A DNA stretch of 64,000 nucleotides from contig JBEKVB010000011.1 of the NCBI GenBank assembly GCA_049514435.1, positions 38,884 through 102,883 on the forward strand, read 5' to 3'. The DNA comes from UBA4810 sp002479215. GTDB lineage: Bacteria > Desulfobacterota > Syntrophia > Syntrophales > Smithellaceae. Position numbers and translations under genes: made by a program. Of this stretch, positions 35,550 to 43,620 are shown piece after piece (the first letter of the stretch is position 1; the number at the start of each line of letters is the position of its first letter). The notes under the pieces were generated by a model. It worked only from the letters and a program-made list of their open reading frames with translations, was not told where the DNA came from and searched no databases.

Positions 35550-36722
35550 ATGTCAAGCTATGATATCTGCATCATCGGTGGAGCAGGACATGTGGGGCTT
35601 CCCTTGTCCATCGCTTTCGCGGAAAAGGGACAAAAGGTCATGATTCTGGATATCAACAAGAATGCTTTGGACACTATCAACTGTGGCAAAATGCCATTTC
35701 TGGAAGAAGGTTGCGAAGAAAAATTGAAGCAGGTAATTGGTAAAAAACTGTTGACATCTTCAGATAACGCAATCATAAGTCAGGCGAAATATGTGGTTGT
35801 AATAGTAGGCACGCCCGTTGACGAGCATTTGAATCCCACTTTTCACAATATGAAGATGTTGTTTGAAGATATTCTGCCCTATCTAAAAAATGAACAAATA
35901 ATCATTATGCGAAGCACCGTATATCCCGGAACTACTGAAAAGGTGCGTAGTATGCTGAAAGATAAGTTGCCGAATATCGAAGTATGTTTTTGCCCAGAGC
36001 GAATTCTGGAAGGCAAATCTATGGAAGAGTTATACAACCTTCCGCAAATTGTATCAGGATTTAATGAGAAGGCGATAAAAGAAGTTTCTGCTTTGTTTAA
36101 TTTATTAACCAAAGATATTTTGATAGTTAAACCGATGGAGGCCGAGCTTGCCAAGGTATTTACAAATACATGGAGATATATACAATTTGCTACAGCCAAT
36201 CAATTTTATATGATTGCCGAGGAGGCCGGTGTTGATTTTTATAAAGTTTATAACGCCATGACCTTCAATTATCCCCGTGCTAAAGGTTTTCCCAGACCGG
36301 GATTCGCGGCTGGCCCTTGTCTTTTCAAAGATACGATGCAGACCTCGGCCTTTGCGAAAAACACTTTCTTCCTTGGTCATAGCGCTATGCTGATTAATGA
36401 AGGTCTGCCGAATTTTGTAGTATCTCAATTAAAAGAAAAACACGACTTAACAAAGAAAACCGTAGGTATACTCGGTATGGCTTTCAAATCAGAAAGTGAT
36501 GATAAAAGGGAATCGTTGTCCTATAAATTAAAAAAAATACTGGAGATTGAAGCGAAAAAAGTTTTTTGTTCCGATGTCTACATTAAAGAAGAGGGATTCG
36601 TCGATGAAAAATCATTAATCGAGAAAAGTGATATTATTATCATTGGTGCTCCGCATAAAAAATATAAAAAGCTTGAGTATCAGGGTAAAAAGATTATTGA
36701 TGTCTGGAACATGATAGAATAA
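35550..36722 (+). CDS. UDP-sugar 6-dehydrogenase (UDP-glucose/UDP-ManNAc dehydrogenase family)
   Basis: A 390-residue enzyme: NAD-binding ICIIGGAGHVGLPLSIAFAE, the segment VVVIVGTPVDEHLNPTF, RSTVYPGTTEKV, CPERILEGKS and the catalytic Cys in GFAAGPCLFKDTM. The order matches WecC-type UDP-N-acetyl-mannosaminuronate and related dehydrogenases, which oxidise C6 to a uronic acid with two NAD. A GGAAGGAG site precedes the ATG. The next gene, an epimerase, starts 18 bases after the stop and probably converts the product. Confidence 0.85.
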   Translation: MSSYDICIIGGAGHVGLPLSIAFAEKGQKVMILDINKNALDTINCGKMPFLEEGCEEKLKQVIGKKLLTSSDNAIISQAKYVVVIVGTPVDEHLNPTFHNMKMLFEDILPYLKNEQIIIMRSTVYPGTTEKVRSMLKDKLPNIEVCFCPERILEGKSMEELYNLPQIVSGFNEKAIKEVSALFNLLTKDILIVKPMEAELAKVFTNTWRYIQFATANQFYMIAEEAGVDFYKVYNAMTFNYPRAKGFPRPGFAAGPCLFKDTMQTSAFAKNTFFLGHSAMLINEGLPNFVVSQLKEKHDLTKKTVGILGMAFKSESDDKRESLSYKLKKILEIEAKKVFCSDVYIKEEGFVDEKSLIEKSDIIIIGAPHKKYKKLEYQGKKIIDVWNMIE

Positions 36723-36740
36723 AATAAGGAGTTTTTTAAA

Positions 36741-37763
36741 ATGAAAATATTGGTAACTGGGTCTGCGGGGTTTATTACAGGCTATCTGGTCGGAGAATTA
36801 CTCAAGCATGGTCATAAGATCGTCGGAATTGATAATTATTCCAAATACGGGAAAGTGGTCAAAAGCTATGATTCAAATCCTAATTACCAATTTTATGAAG
36901 GAGATGCCAAAGATGTGAATCTGATGAAAGAAATCATCTCAGATTGCGATCAGGTGGTCGCAGGCGCGGCCATGATCGGCGGCATTTCTTATTTTCACGA
37001 GTATGCTTATGATTTGCTTGCGGAGAACGAAAGAATTGTCGCTTCCACTTTTGATGCATCCATCTGGGCTTTTAAAAATAAAAAGTTAAAAAAAATAAAT
37101 GTGTTATCCTCTTCCATGGTATTTGAAAGTACAAATAATTTTCCCACCGCGGAAGGCGAACAACTAAAGTGTCCGCCTCCCTTGTCAACCTATGGTTTTC
37201 AGAAACTCGCCTGTGAATACTATGCCAAAGGAGCTTATGAACAGTATCAATTACCTTATACGATCATCCGTCCTTTCAATTGCATAGGAATTGGAGAGAA
37301 ACGAGCTTTGGGCGACAAGGAAATTCTATCCGGTAATGTTAAATTGGCGATGAGCCACGTTGTGCCCGATCTAGTGCAGAAAGTTCTCAAAGGGCAGGAC
37401 CCTCTACATCTCCTCGGCGCAGGCAATCAGATCCGCCATTATACCTATGGCGGCGATCTGGCAAAGGGAATAAGAATTTGCATTGAGAGTGAAAAATCAA
37501 TTAATGAAGATTTTAATTTATCTACCCCACTTTCAACTACTGTGATCGAACTTGCGGAAATGATTTGGAACAAGGTTTATAAAGGGGGTAAACTCTTTCG
37601 CTATGTCTCGGATACGCCCTTTGAATATGATGTGCAGAAAAGAATCCCCAATGTGGAAAAAGCCAAAAGGGTATTAGCCTTTGAAGCTAACACTTCTTTG
37701 TCGACATCGCTTGACGAAATAATTCCGTGGATCAAGGAACAAATAGCTATCGGGGGGATTTGA
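36741..37763 (+). CDS. NAD-dependent nucleotide-sugar epimerase/decarboxylase-like SDR
   Basis: A 340-residue extended SDR: KILVTGSAGFITGYLVGELL, the serine strand NVLSSSMVFEST, catalytic LSTYGFQKLACEYY (Tyr-x3-Lys), IIRPFNCIGIGE and RHYTYGGDLAKGI. The glycine motif is GSAGFITG, with Thr in place of the usual Gly in the third part. It follows the UDP-sugar dehydrogenase closely and may epimerise or decarboxylate a UDP-uronic acid. The exact reaction cannot be settled from motifs. Confidence 0.8.
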   Translation: MKILVTGSAGFITGYLVGELLKHGHKIVGIDNYSKYGKVVKSYDSNPNYQFYEGDAKDVNLMKEIISDCDQVVAGAAMIGGISYFHEYAYDLLAENERIVASTFDASIWAFKNKKLKKINVLSSSMVFESTNNFPTAEGEQLKCPPPLSTYGFQKLACEYYAKGAYEQYQLPYTIIRPFNCIGIGEKRALGDKEILSGNVKLAMSHVVPDLVQKVLKGQDPLHLLGAGNQIRHYTYGGDLAKGIRICIESEKSINEDFNLSTPLSTTVIELAEMIWNKVYKGGKLFRYVSDTPFEYDVQKRIPNVEKAKRVLAFEANTSLSTSLDEIIPWIKEQIAIGGI

Positions 37764-37858
37764 ATGGTTAGTGTTGAAATGATTTTATCTTCATTTACCG
37801 TTTATACGGAGAATTTCGGGAAACAAGCCTTTATCGTTGCCAGTAGAAGAAAGGCGTG

Positions 37859-38578
37859 ATGCACATAAATAAGTTGGCTATCATTATCCCCGCGTACAAC
37901 GAGGGCGATAATATCAAGGCGCTTTTGGATCGTATTCAGCGGGATATAAAAATACCGGTCGAGGTCAATGTCATCTATGATTTCGACGAAGACACCACAC
38001 TGCCGGTTTTAGCAAAAATCAAGGGGCTGTATCCATTCACAGTGAGGGCGATAAAAAACGCCTATGGGAAAGGCGTGCTGAACGCCATCAAAACGGGCTT
38101 GCGCCATGCGGGCCAAGAAGCCATGCTTGTGGTGATGGCTGATCTTTCAGACAGTCTTGAGATTGCCGACGAGATGTACAGAAAAATCACAGAGGAAGGC
38201 TGCGACATCGTCTGCGGTTCACGCTACATGAAGGGCGGCAGTCAACAAGGCGGTCCAAAATTAAAAGGACTTCTTTCCAGAATGGCCGGCCTTTCACTTC
38301 ACTGGCTGACGGGGATTCATACACATGATATTTCCAACAGCTTCAAGATGTACCGTAAATCGGTCATCGACACGATGGAGATCGAAAGCGATGGAGGGTT
38401 CGAGATTGGAATGGAACTTACAGTAAAGGCCTTTGCGGCCGGGTATAAAATCGTGGAGATTCCATCATCCTGGAAGGACAGGACTACGGGAGAGTCGCGT
38501 TTCCATCTCTGGAAATGGCTGCCCAAGTATTTGAAATGGTATGGTTGGGCTTTAAGACGGCGTTTCAAACTGCAATAG
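37859..38578 (+). CDS. Family 2 polyprenyl-phosphate glycosyltransferase (DPM1-like)
   Basis: A 239-residue GT2 of the dolichol-phosphate mannose synthase group: LAIIIPAYNEGDNIKALLDR, VNVIYDFDEDTTLPVL, AYGKGVLNAIKTGL, then the acid site VVMADLSDSLE and CGSRYMKGGS. It has no membrane segments after the catalytic domain. Such enzymes load a sugar on undecaprenyl phosphate, the donor used by GT-C proteins, two of which (27891 and 33692) lie in this locus. The GTG at 37856 is directly before the ATG; the ATG is taken. It is the last + strand gene before the convergent lipid A operon. Confidence 0.8.
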   Translation: MHINKLAIIIPAYNEGDNIKALLDRIQRDIKIPVEVNVIYDFDEDTTLPVLAKIKGLYPFTVRAIKNAYGKGVLNAIKTGLRHAGQEAMLVVMADLSDSLEIADEMYRKITEEGCDIVCGSRYMKGGSQQGGPKLKGLLSRMAGLSLHWLTGIHTHDISNSFKMYRKSVIDTMEIESDGGFEIGMELTVKAFAAGYKIVEIPSSWKDRTTGESRFHLWKWLPKYLKWYGWALRRRFKLQ

Positions 38579-38766
38579 AGAGCAGTAATTGATTAATTCT
38601 TATTTTGAATAATGACCTTTGTATAAGCCGCCATTTGGACTGCGATTTAAAATGAAGACATTTTATAAAAAAATAAATATAGAGAGAATAACGAAATCCG
38701 TTCTTTTCTATCAAAAGGAAAAGTGAGTTCGAAGTGCCGAGCAATTCCGGTTGCAGTATTTATGCA

Positions 38767-38937
38767 TCAGGTAAGTTTTTTTGCCTCTTCCACAAGCATG
38801 ATCGGAATATCATTTTTGACTTCATAAAGTAACTTGCATTGGTTACAAACCACTCCTTGGAGTTTTTCATCCCACCTCACAGTGCCGTGGCATTGCGGAC
38901 ACGCCAGAATTTCCAAAAGCTTCTTGTTTAAAGACAT
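38767..38937 (-). CDS. Trm112-like small zinc-ribbon protein (UPF0434/YcaR type)
   Basis: A 56-residue protein, MSLNKKLLEILACPQCHGTV and then GVVCNQCKLLYEVKNDIPIM. Two Cys-x2-Cys pairs form the zinc knuckle; the strings LACPxC and DIPIML are the family marks. It starts three bases after the stop of the upstream waaC-like gene and is the last gene of the outer-membrane operon. Trm112-like proteins partner methyltransferases; the bacterial UPF0434 genes commonly sit next to lpxK and kdsB, with unknown role. Length is standard for the family. Confidence 0.85.
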   Translation of the reverse strand: MSLNKKLLEILACPQCHGTVRWDEKLQGVVCNQCKLLYEVKNDIPIMLVEEAKKLT

Positions 38938-38940
38938 TTT

Positions 38941-39969
38941 TCACTCCTTCCTTAATTTTTCCTCAATGACGGCAAAGACCTGCTCCGGCGAAATATCCTT
39001 CATACATTTTTTTGTCGAACATTTTTTCAAAAAGCACGGACTGCAAGGTAGCCCCGCCGTTATAATGGTATGCTCTTTACCATATGGTCCGGTTCGAGCC
39101 GGATCGGTAGGCCCGAAAAGAGCAATGACTGGTGCTCCCACTGCAGAAGCGAGATGCATCGGCCCGGAATCGGTTGTTATCACCATTTGCGCTTTTTTAT
39201 AAAGATAAGCGAGATCAAGAAGTGAAGTTTGTCCGCCTAAATTAATTCCTTCCGTAGTCATTCTTGAAGTTATTCCTTCAATAGACCCCTTTTCGCTTCC
39301 CGTAAAAACAACTTTCATTTTCAGTTTATTATTGGCTAAATCGGCTAAATGGGCAAATTTTTCATTATCCCAGAGTTTTGTTTCCCAATAGGCCACAGGA
39401 TTAATCGCGATAAATTTTTTATCATCCAGCTTGTATTTACTCATTAAGAGCCGAACTTTTGCTTCGGCATCGTTGTTTGAAGGTAGAATAAATTCAACAT
39501 TATCGGTCTTCGAGCCCAGATAGCGCGGAAAATCCAGGTAGCGGTCAACTGCGTGTTTATTCATATCTTCGGGGATTTTTTCATTAAGGAATAAGCCGCT
39601 TAATTCCTGCAGTGAATCATAACCCAGTTTTCGTTTCCCTCGGCTGAAAAAAACAATAACGGAACTTTTAAAGAGGCCGTGGAAATCAATCACCAGATCG
39701 TAACGCCGCCGCCGCAGTTCTTTTATCAATAAGAGCGTGTTAATCAAGGGCTTAAGAATTTTACCTTTTTGAATATCTTTGGACCAGCTTTTACGCCGGG
39801 AAATTAAAACCGTGTCCAGATAAGGGTGGTTTTTGACTAAATCCGCCGCCGCTTCTTCGACAACCCAGGTTATATGGGCATCAGGATAGAGACGGCGCAA
39901 TGCAGCAAGCGAAGGCAGAGTGTGAATGACATCACCGATGGCGCTTAATTTGACGATTAGTATATTCAC
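38941..39969 (-). CDS. waaC: Lipopolysaccharide heptosyltransferase I-like (GT9)
   Basis: A 342-residue GT-B enzyme: MNILIVKLSAIGDVIHTLPS, LVIDFHGLFKSSV, the donor site TTDSGPMHLASAVGAP and ALFGPTDPARTGPYG, all standard. The DFHG-like Asp-x-x-Gly and the SIGDVIH N-terminus fit WaaC, which adds the first L,D-heptose to Kdo. The C-terminus has the CSPCFLKKC cluster common in this family. It overlaps gmhB by four bases. Assignment as the first rather than a later heptosyltransferase is by similarity only. Confidence 0.8.
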   Translation of the reverse strand: MNILIVKLSAIGDVIHTLPSLAALRRLYPDAHITWVVEEAAADLVKNHPYLDTVLISRRKSWSKDIQKGKILKPLINTLLLIKELRRRRYDLVIDFHGLFKSSVIVFFSRGKRKLGYDSLQELSGLFLNEKIPEDMNKHAVDRYLDFPRYLGSKTDNVEFILPSNNDAEAKVRLLMSKYKLDDKKFIAINPVAYWETKLWDNEKFAHLADLANNKLKMKVVFTGSEKGSIEGITSRMTTEGINLGGQTSLLDLAYLYKKAQMVITTDSGPMHLASAVGAPVIALFGPTDPARTGPYGKEHTIITAGLPCSPCFLKKCSTKKCMKDISPEQVFAVIEEKLRKE

Positions 39970-40553
39970 TTTCTATCCTTTAATATCCATTGCACAGCTT
40001 CCAATATGTCTGCCGCAATAAAATCCGGTTCCCCCTCCGGTGTTGCCTCATCCGGACCATCATCCTGCAATAAACCTTGACCGAATCCGGTTTTTACTAA
40101 AATCCCCCTGACTCCCACTTTTTTGCCCGCTTCCATATCGCGGAATCTATCGCCTATCAAGTAAGAGCGCTTTAAATCAATGTTTAATTCTTGAGCCGCA
40201 CACAACAACATACCAGGCGCCGGTTTACGGCAGCTGCATTCCCGCAGATAAATTCCTATTCCTTCAGTAGGATGATGCGGGCAATAATAAAATTTATCTA
40301 TGCTCGCACCCATCCGCAGTAAATCGGCTTGCAGGCGCTCATTGGTTAAATTCACAAACTCCTCTGTGAAAAAGCCCTTAGCCACGCCGGCTTGGTTAGT
40401 AATCACCAATGCTTTCATTCCACTTAAATTAATCAATCTGATTGCCTCATAGGCGTTGGGAATTACTTTTAGTTTATCCGGGCTATCCAGATATCCAACT
40501 TCTTCATTGATCGTTCCGTCCCTGTCGAGAAATACAGCAATGTTCTTTTTCAT
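39966..40553 (-). CDS. gmhB: D-glycero-heptose-1,7-bisphosphate 7-phosphatase
   Basis: A 195-residue HAD phosphatase: FLDRDGTINEEVGYL with the nucleophile Asp, then VITNQAGVAKG, the zinc loop CPHHPTEG with ECSCRKPAPGM, and the last motif LIGDRFRDMEAG. This set is diagnostic of GmhB, which removes the 7-phosphate in ADP-heptose synthesis. It lies between the two heptosyltransferase genes that consume the product. Length matches the family. Confidence 0.92.
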   Translation of the reverse strand: MKKNIAVFLDRDGTINEEVGYLDSPDKLKVIPNAYEAIRLINLSGMKALVITNQAGVAKGFFTEEFVNLTNERLQADLLRMGASIDKFYYCPHHPTEGIGIYLRECSCRKPAPGMLLCAAQELNIDLKRSYLIGDRFRDMEAGKKVGVRGILVKTGFGQGLLQDDGPDEATPEGEPDFIAADILEAVQWILKDRK

Positions 40554-40558
40554 TAAGT

Positions 40559-41617
40559 TTAATTCCTGTGATTATTTAATAGATTTTGCGCGGCCGCAAA
40601 AACATTTTCTACGGAAATCAATTTCATACAGCGGAAATCATCCGGGCATGTTTCTTTCAGGCAGGGACTACAGGATATATCCTTACGGACGATGGTAAAG
40701 CTATTTCCAGTAGGTGATGTAGTTATAGGGTTGGTTGAGCCGAAAATGGCGACAGTAGGAATACTAAGCGCGCCGGCTATATGCATTAGCCCGGAATCAT
40801 TACTGATGAAAAGACGGCATTGGGAAATTAAATAAATAGCTTCCCGCAGAGTAGTTTTGCCGGCAAGGTTAATCAAATTGGTGTGCGCCAGTCTTTGAAC
40901 TTCTTGCGCTGTTTCTCCATCAGCTTTGCCGCCCAGCAGGATTATCTGCAAGGAGTGACTTTCATTGAGCTTGTCTGCTACAGCGGCAAATCTATCGGGA
41001 AACCATCTTTTAGCCGGGCCATAAGTAGCGCCCGGGGCAATGCCAATTATAACCTTATCTTTTTCGGGTATAAATTTGCGCCAGACGCTTTGAGCATTAA
41101 AACGATTGATCTTCGTTTCCAGATGTAATTCCCGGCCGACAGAAACACACCCTAAAGCTTTGACCATTTCCAGATAATAATCAATTTGGTGAACTTTTTT
41201 TATCTTTTTAGTGCGCTTCACGCTATGGGTTAAAAGAAGGCCGCGGCCATCCGAACTGTAGCCGGCACGAAGCGGTATTCCGGCAGCGCAGGCAATTATC
41301 GCCGCTTCGATGGCATTTTGTAAAAGTATCGCCGCGTCAAATTTCTTTTTTCTCAGCTTGTGCGCGAGCTTAAATACGCCGATGGGATTATCTAATTTGC
41401 TTTCATAAATAATTACTTCATCCACAGCGGAAAAAAGGTCATAAATATCGGCCACCCATGGTTTTACAAGTACGGCAATGTGAGCGTAAGGATAAGTAGC
41501 GCGAATGGCGGCAACTGCCGGCAATGTTAAAACGGCATCGCCGATCCAGTTGGTTCCACGAATCAAAATTCTATTTATACCTTGTTTCGGCAATTTCTTT
41601 GTTTTTTTTGATTTCAA
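40559..41617 (-). CDS. waaF: Lipopolysaccharide heptosyltransferase II (GT9)
   Basis: A 352-residue GT-B enzyme: NRILIRGTNWIGDAVLTLPA (the TNWIGDAVLTLP string is typical of WaaF), the second-domain entry GIAPGATYGPAKRWFP, and the donor site SNDSGLMHIAGALSIP followed by AIFGSTNPITTSP. It adds the second heptose of the inner core. It begins directly at the stop of the acyltransferase gene upstream and precedes gmhB by five bases. Confidence 0.9.
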   Translation of the reverse strand: MKSKKTKKLPKQGINRILIRGTNWIGDAVLTLPAVAAIRATYPYAHIAVLVKPWVADIYDLFSAVDEVIIYESKLDNPIGVFKLAHKLRKKKFDAAILLQNAIEAAIIACAAGIPLRAGYSSDGRGLLLTHSVKRTKKIKKVHQIDYYLEMVKALGCVSVGRELHLETKINRFNAQSVWRKFIPEKDKVIIGIAPGATYGPAKRWFPDRFAAVADKLNESHSLQIILLGGKADGETAQEVQRLAHTNLINLAGKTTLREAIYLISQCRLFISNDSGLMHIAGALSIPTVAIFGSTNPITTSPTGNSFTIVRKDISCSPCLKETCPDDFRCMKLISVENVFAAAQNLLNNHRN

Positions 41618-42505
41618 TCATTTATCCTTTTTTTGTTTTACCTGGCAGAGTTTTGTCTTCCAGCGTTGATGTACCCAAAACCATTGTTCGGGATATTTAC
41701 GAATTTGCTTTTCAATAATTCTAGTAAAGTTCTGTGTATTGGTTAATACATCGGCCTCTCGATTACCGGAAGTAATAATTTCTACCTTCTTGCCGATCTC
41801 CAATAAATATTTGCCATTGGGCAGGCGGCGAGTAAATGCGGGGAGCACCGAAGCTTCCGTGTGCGAAGCCAAAAGAGCCAGGCCAGATGTGGTGCAAGCT
41901 TGGCGGCCAAAAAAATCAACAAATACTCCTCCATACCAGGCGACGTTTTGATCGATGAGCAGATTAATTGTAGCACCATTTTTCAATAGCCGAATCATCT
42001 TCCGCATGGTATTCTCTTTAGAAAGAGAAATGTTGCCGTAAGTGGCGCGCACACCGGTAATTACTTTTTCCAGCAAAGGACTGTCCAGAATGCGGTAAAC
42101 AAAAATAAACGGCTGCGTCATTACCGCTAAGGCCGCATTGCCTATTTCCCAGTTGCCGAAATGAGCGCCAAAAAGGAGAACACCCTTTTCTTCCGTGCAC
42201 GCTTGCTTGTAATTATCCAGGCCTTCGATGCTAATCCAGCGATGTAGATTGCTTTTATTTAAATAAGGAATATCGAAAAATTCGGCGACCACAAAAGAAA
42301 AACTGCGGTATGATTTTTTCGCAATCTTCACTATTTCTTCCAACTTCTTGTCGGGAAAAGACAGACTTAAGTTATGCAGGGCGATAAGCCGATGTTTTAA
42401 GGAAAGCCGATAACCGAATTCAGCCAGCCCAACGGCGAATAGCCTTCTTAAGCCCAACGGTATATGTCTTATTAAAACTAATCCTATTTTTATCACTACA
42501 GGCAT
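41618..42505 (-). CDS. lpxL: Lipid A late acyltransferase (LpxL/HtrB family)
   Basis: A 295-residue LpxL-like acyltransferase: one N-terminal hydrophobic helix, the catalytic H-x4-E in FGAHFGNWEIG, the PFIFVYRILDSP segment, then INLLIDQNVAWYGGVFVDFF in which the usual DQ and G-x-V-x-F-F strings appear. It adds a secondary acyl chain to lipid A. Whether it acts before or after Kdo addition is not clear, and only one such gene is in the window. Confidence 0.85.
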   Translation of the reverse strand: MPVVIKIGLVLIRHIPLGLRRLFAVGLAEFGYRLSLKHRLIALHNLSLSFPDKKLEEIVKIAKKSYRSFSFVVAEFFDIPYLNKSNLHRWISIEGLDNYKQACTEEKGVLLFGAHFGNWEIGNAALAVMTQPFIFVYRILDSPLLEKVITGVRATYGNISLSKENTMRKMIRLLKNGATINLLIDQNVAWYGGVFVDFFGRQACTTSGLALLASHTEASVLPAFTRRLPNGKYLLEIGKKVEIITSGNREADVLTNTQNFTRIIEKQIRKYPEQWFWVHQRWKTKLCQVKQKKDK

Positions 42506-42507
42506 CC

Positions 42508-43620
42508 TTATTGAACTTTTGATTCCTGAGCCGCTGCAAGTTCATTTAAAATAAATTTCTCAAATAATTCCATGGATGGAGTGATTTCCATCTCTATGCG
42601 CAAAATACAAATTATATTTAAAAATTCAGGGAATTCCTGAAGGCGGATGGCATCCTTTTGCGTTGTAATAAGAAAGTCAGCGCGATAATCAATAAATTGT
42701 TTTTTAATTTTTCCCAATTGGTTTCCGCTATAGCGATGGTGATCGGAGAAAATATCAAAGAACAAAACTTGCGCCCCGGCGGCAAGCAGAGTATTTTTAA
42801 ATGATTCGGGCTTAGCTATTCCACAAAAAGCACAAACGTTTTTCCCTTTTAATTCGGAAATCGGCCATTGCCGACCGTTGTTCGCCTTGATTATATCCTT
42901 CGGCTTATGGATGCTCATAAAAATAGGAATATTTTCAGCTTGCGCCAATTTGCCGATAATGTTGTTTGTTTGGGGCCCTTCTGAGGTGCGCGTAATCACA
43001 AAGGCGCCGGCACGTCTTAGCCCTGCAATCGGTTCGCGCAATCTTCCCCTCGGAAGAATATGGTCATTCCCCGGTTGATTTTGGCTATCCAATAAAACCA
43101 GATCTATATCCCGAAATATTTTCCGGTGCTGAAAAGCATCGTCACAAATAAGAACATTTGCTCCGAATTGGTTGATGGCAGCCCTACCGGTAACAATTCG
43201 TTGGGAACCGGTAATTACGGGAACGCCTGCTAGAGATTGAGCAATCAAAAGCGCCTCGTCTCCGGAGGTTTTGCTTTCGAGTAAAATCTTTTGACCATCC
43301 GAAACGATATTAACCGATTGGACGCTTTTGCCGCCGTAGCCGCGGCTTAGAACTGCCGGCTGAAAACCGTTTTTTTTCAGCATTTTAGCCAGCATAATTA
43401 TACAGGGAGTTTTACCAGTCCCACCGACGGTGATATTCCCAACGCTAATCACCGGACAGGGAAGCTTTACTGCCGGCAGTATTTTTTGATCGTAAAGCCA
43501 ATTGCGAAAATTGATAATCAGGCAATAAGGCAAAGAAAGGACAGATGCAATTGTCCTGGCTGGCCGGTAACGACTGATGGCTTCGTCGTCGTCATCCCAA
43601 ATCCTTTGCCAATTGTTCAT
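42508..43620 (-). CDS. lpxK: Tetraacyldisaccharide 4'-kinase
   Basis: A 370-residue protein with the LpxK beginning NWQRIWDDDD and a hydrophobic helix, then the P-loop ISVGNITVGGTGKTPCI, VLSRGYGGKS, DDAFQHRKIFRDIDLVLLD and PRGRLREP. It phosphorylates the 4' position of the lipid A disaccharide at the inner membrane. The frame extends 36 codons upstream within msbA; the family beginning supports the ATG at 43620, overlapping msbA by 29 bases, though ATG 43629 also has an AAGGGA site nearby. Confidence 0.9.
   Translation of the reverse strand: MNNWQRIWDDDDEAISRYRPARTIASVLSLPYCLIINFRNWLYDQKILPAVKLPCPVISVGNITVGGTGKTPCIIMLAKMLKKNGFQPAVLSRGYGGKSVQSVNIVSDGQKILLESKTSGDEALLIAQSLAGVPVITGSQRIVTGRAAINQFGANVLICDDAFQHRKIFRDIDLVLLDSQNQPGNDHILPRGRLREPIAGLRRAGAFVITRTSEGPQTNNIIGKLAQAENIPIFMSIHKPKDIIKANNGRQWPISELKGKNVCAFCGIAKPESFKNTLLAAGAQVLFFDIFSDHHRYSGNQLGKIKKQFIDYRADFLITTQKDAIRLQEFPEFLNIICILRIEMEITPSMELFEKFILNELAAAQESKVQ

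Noticed and set aside
38834..39202. A 122-codon frame on the + strand
   Set aside because: It lies antisense to the Trm112-like and waaC genes, which have clear family motifs.
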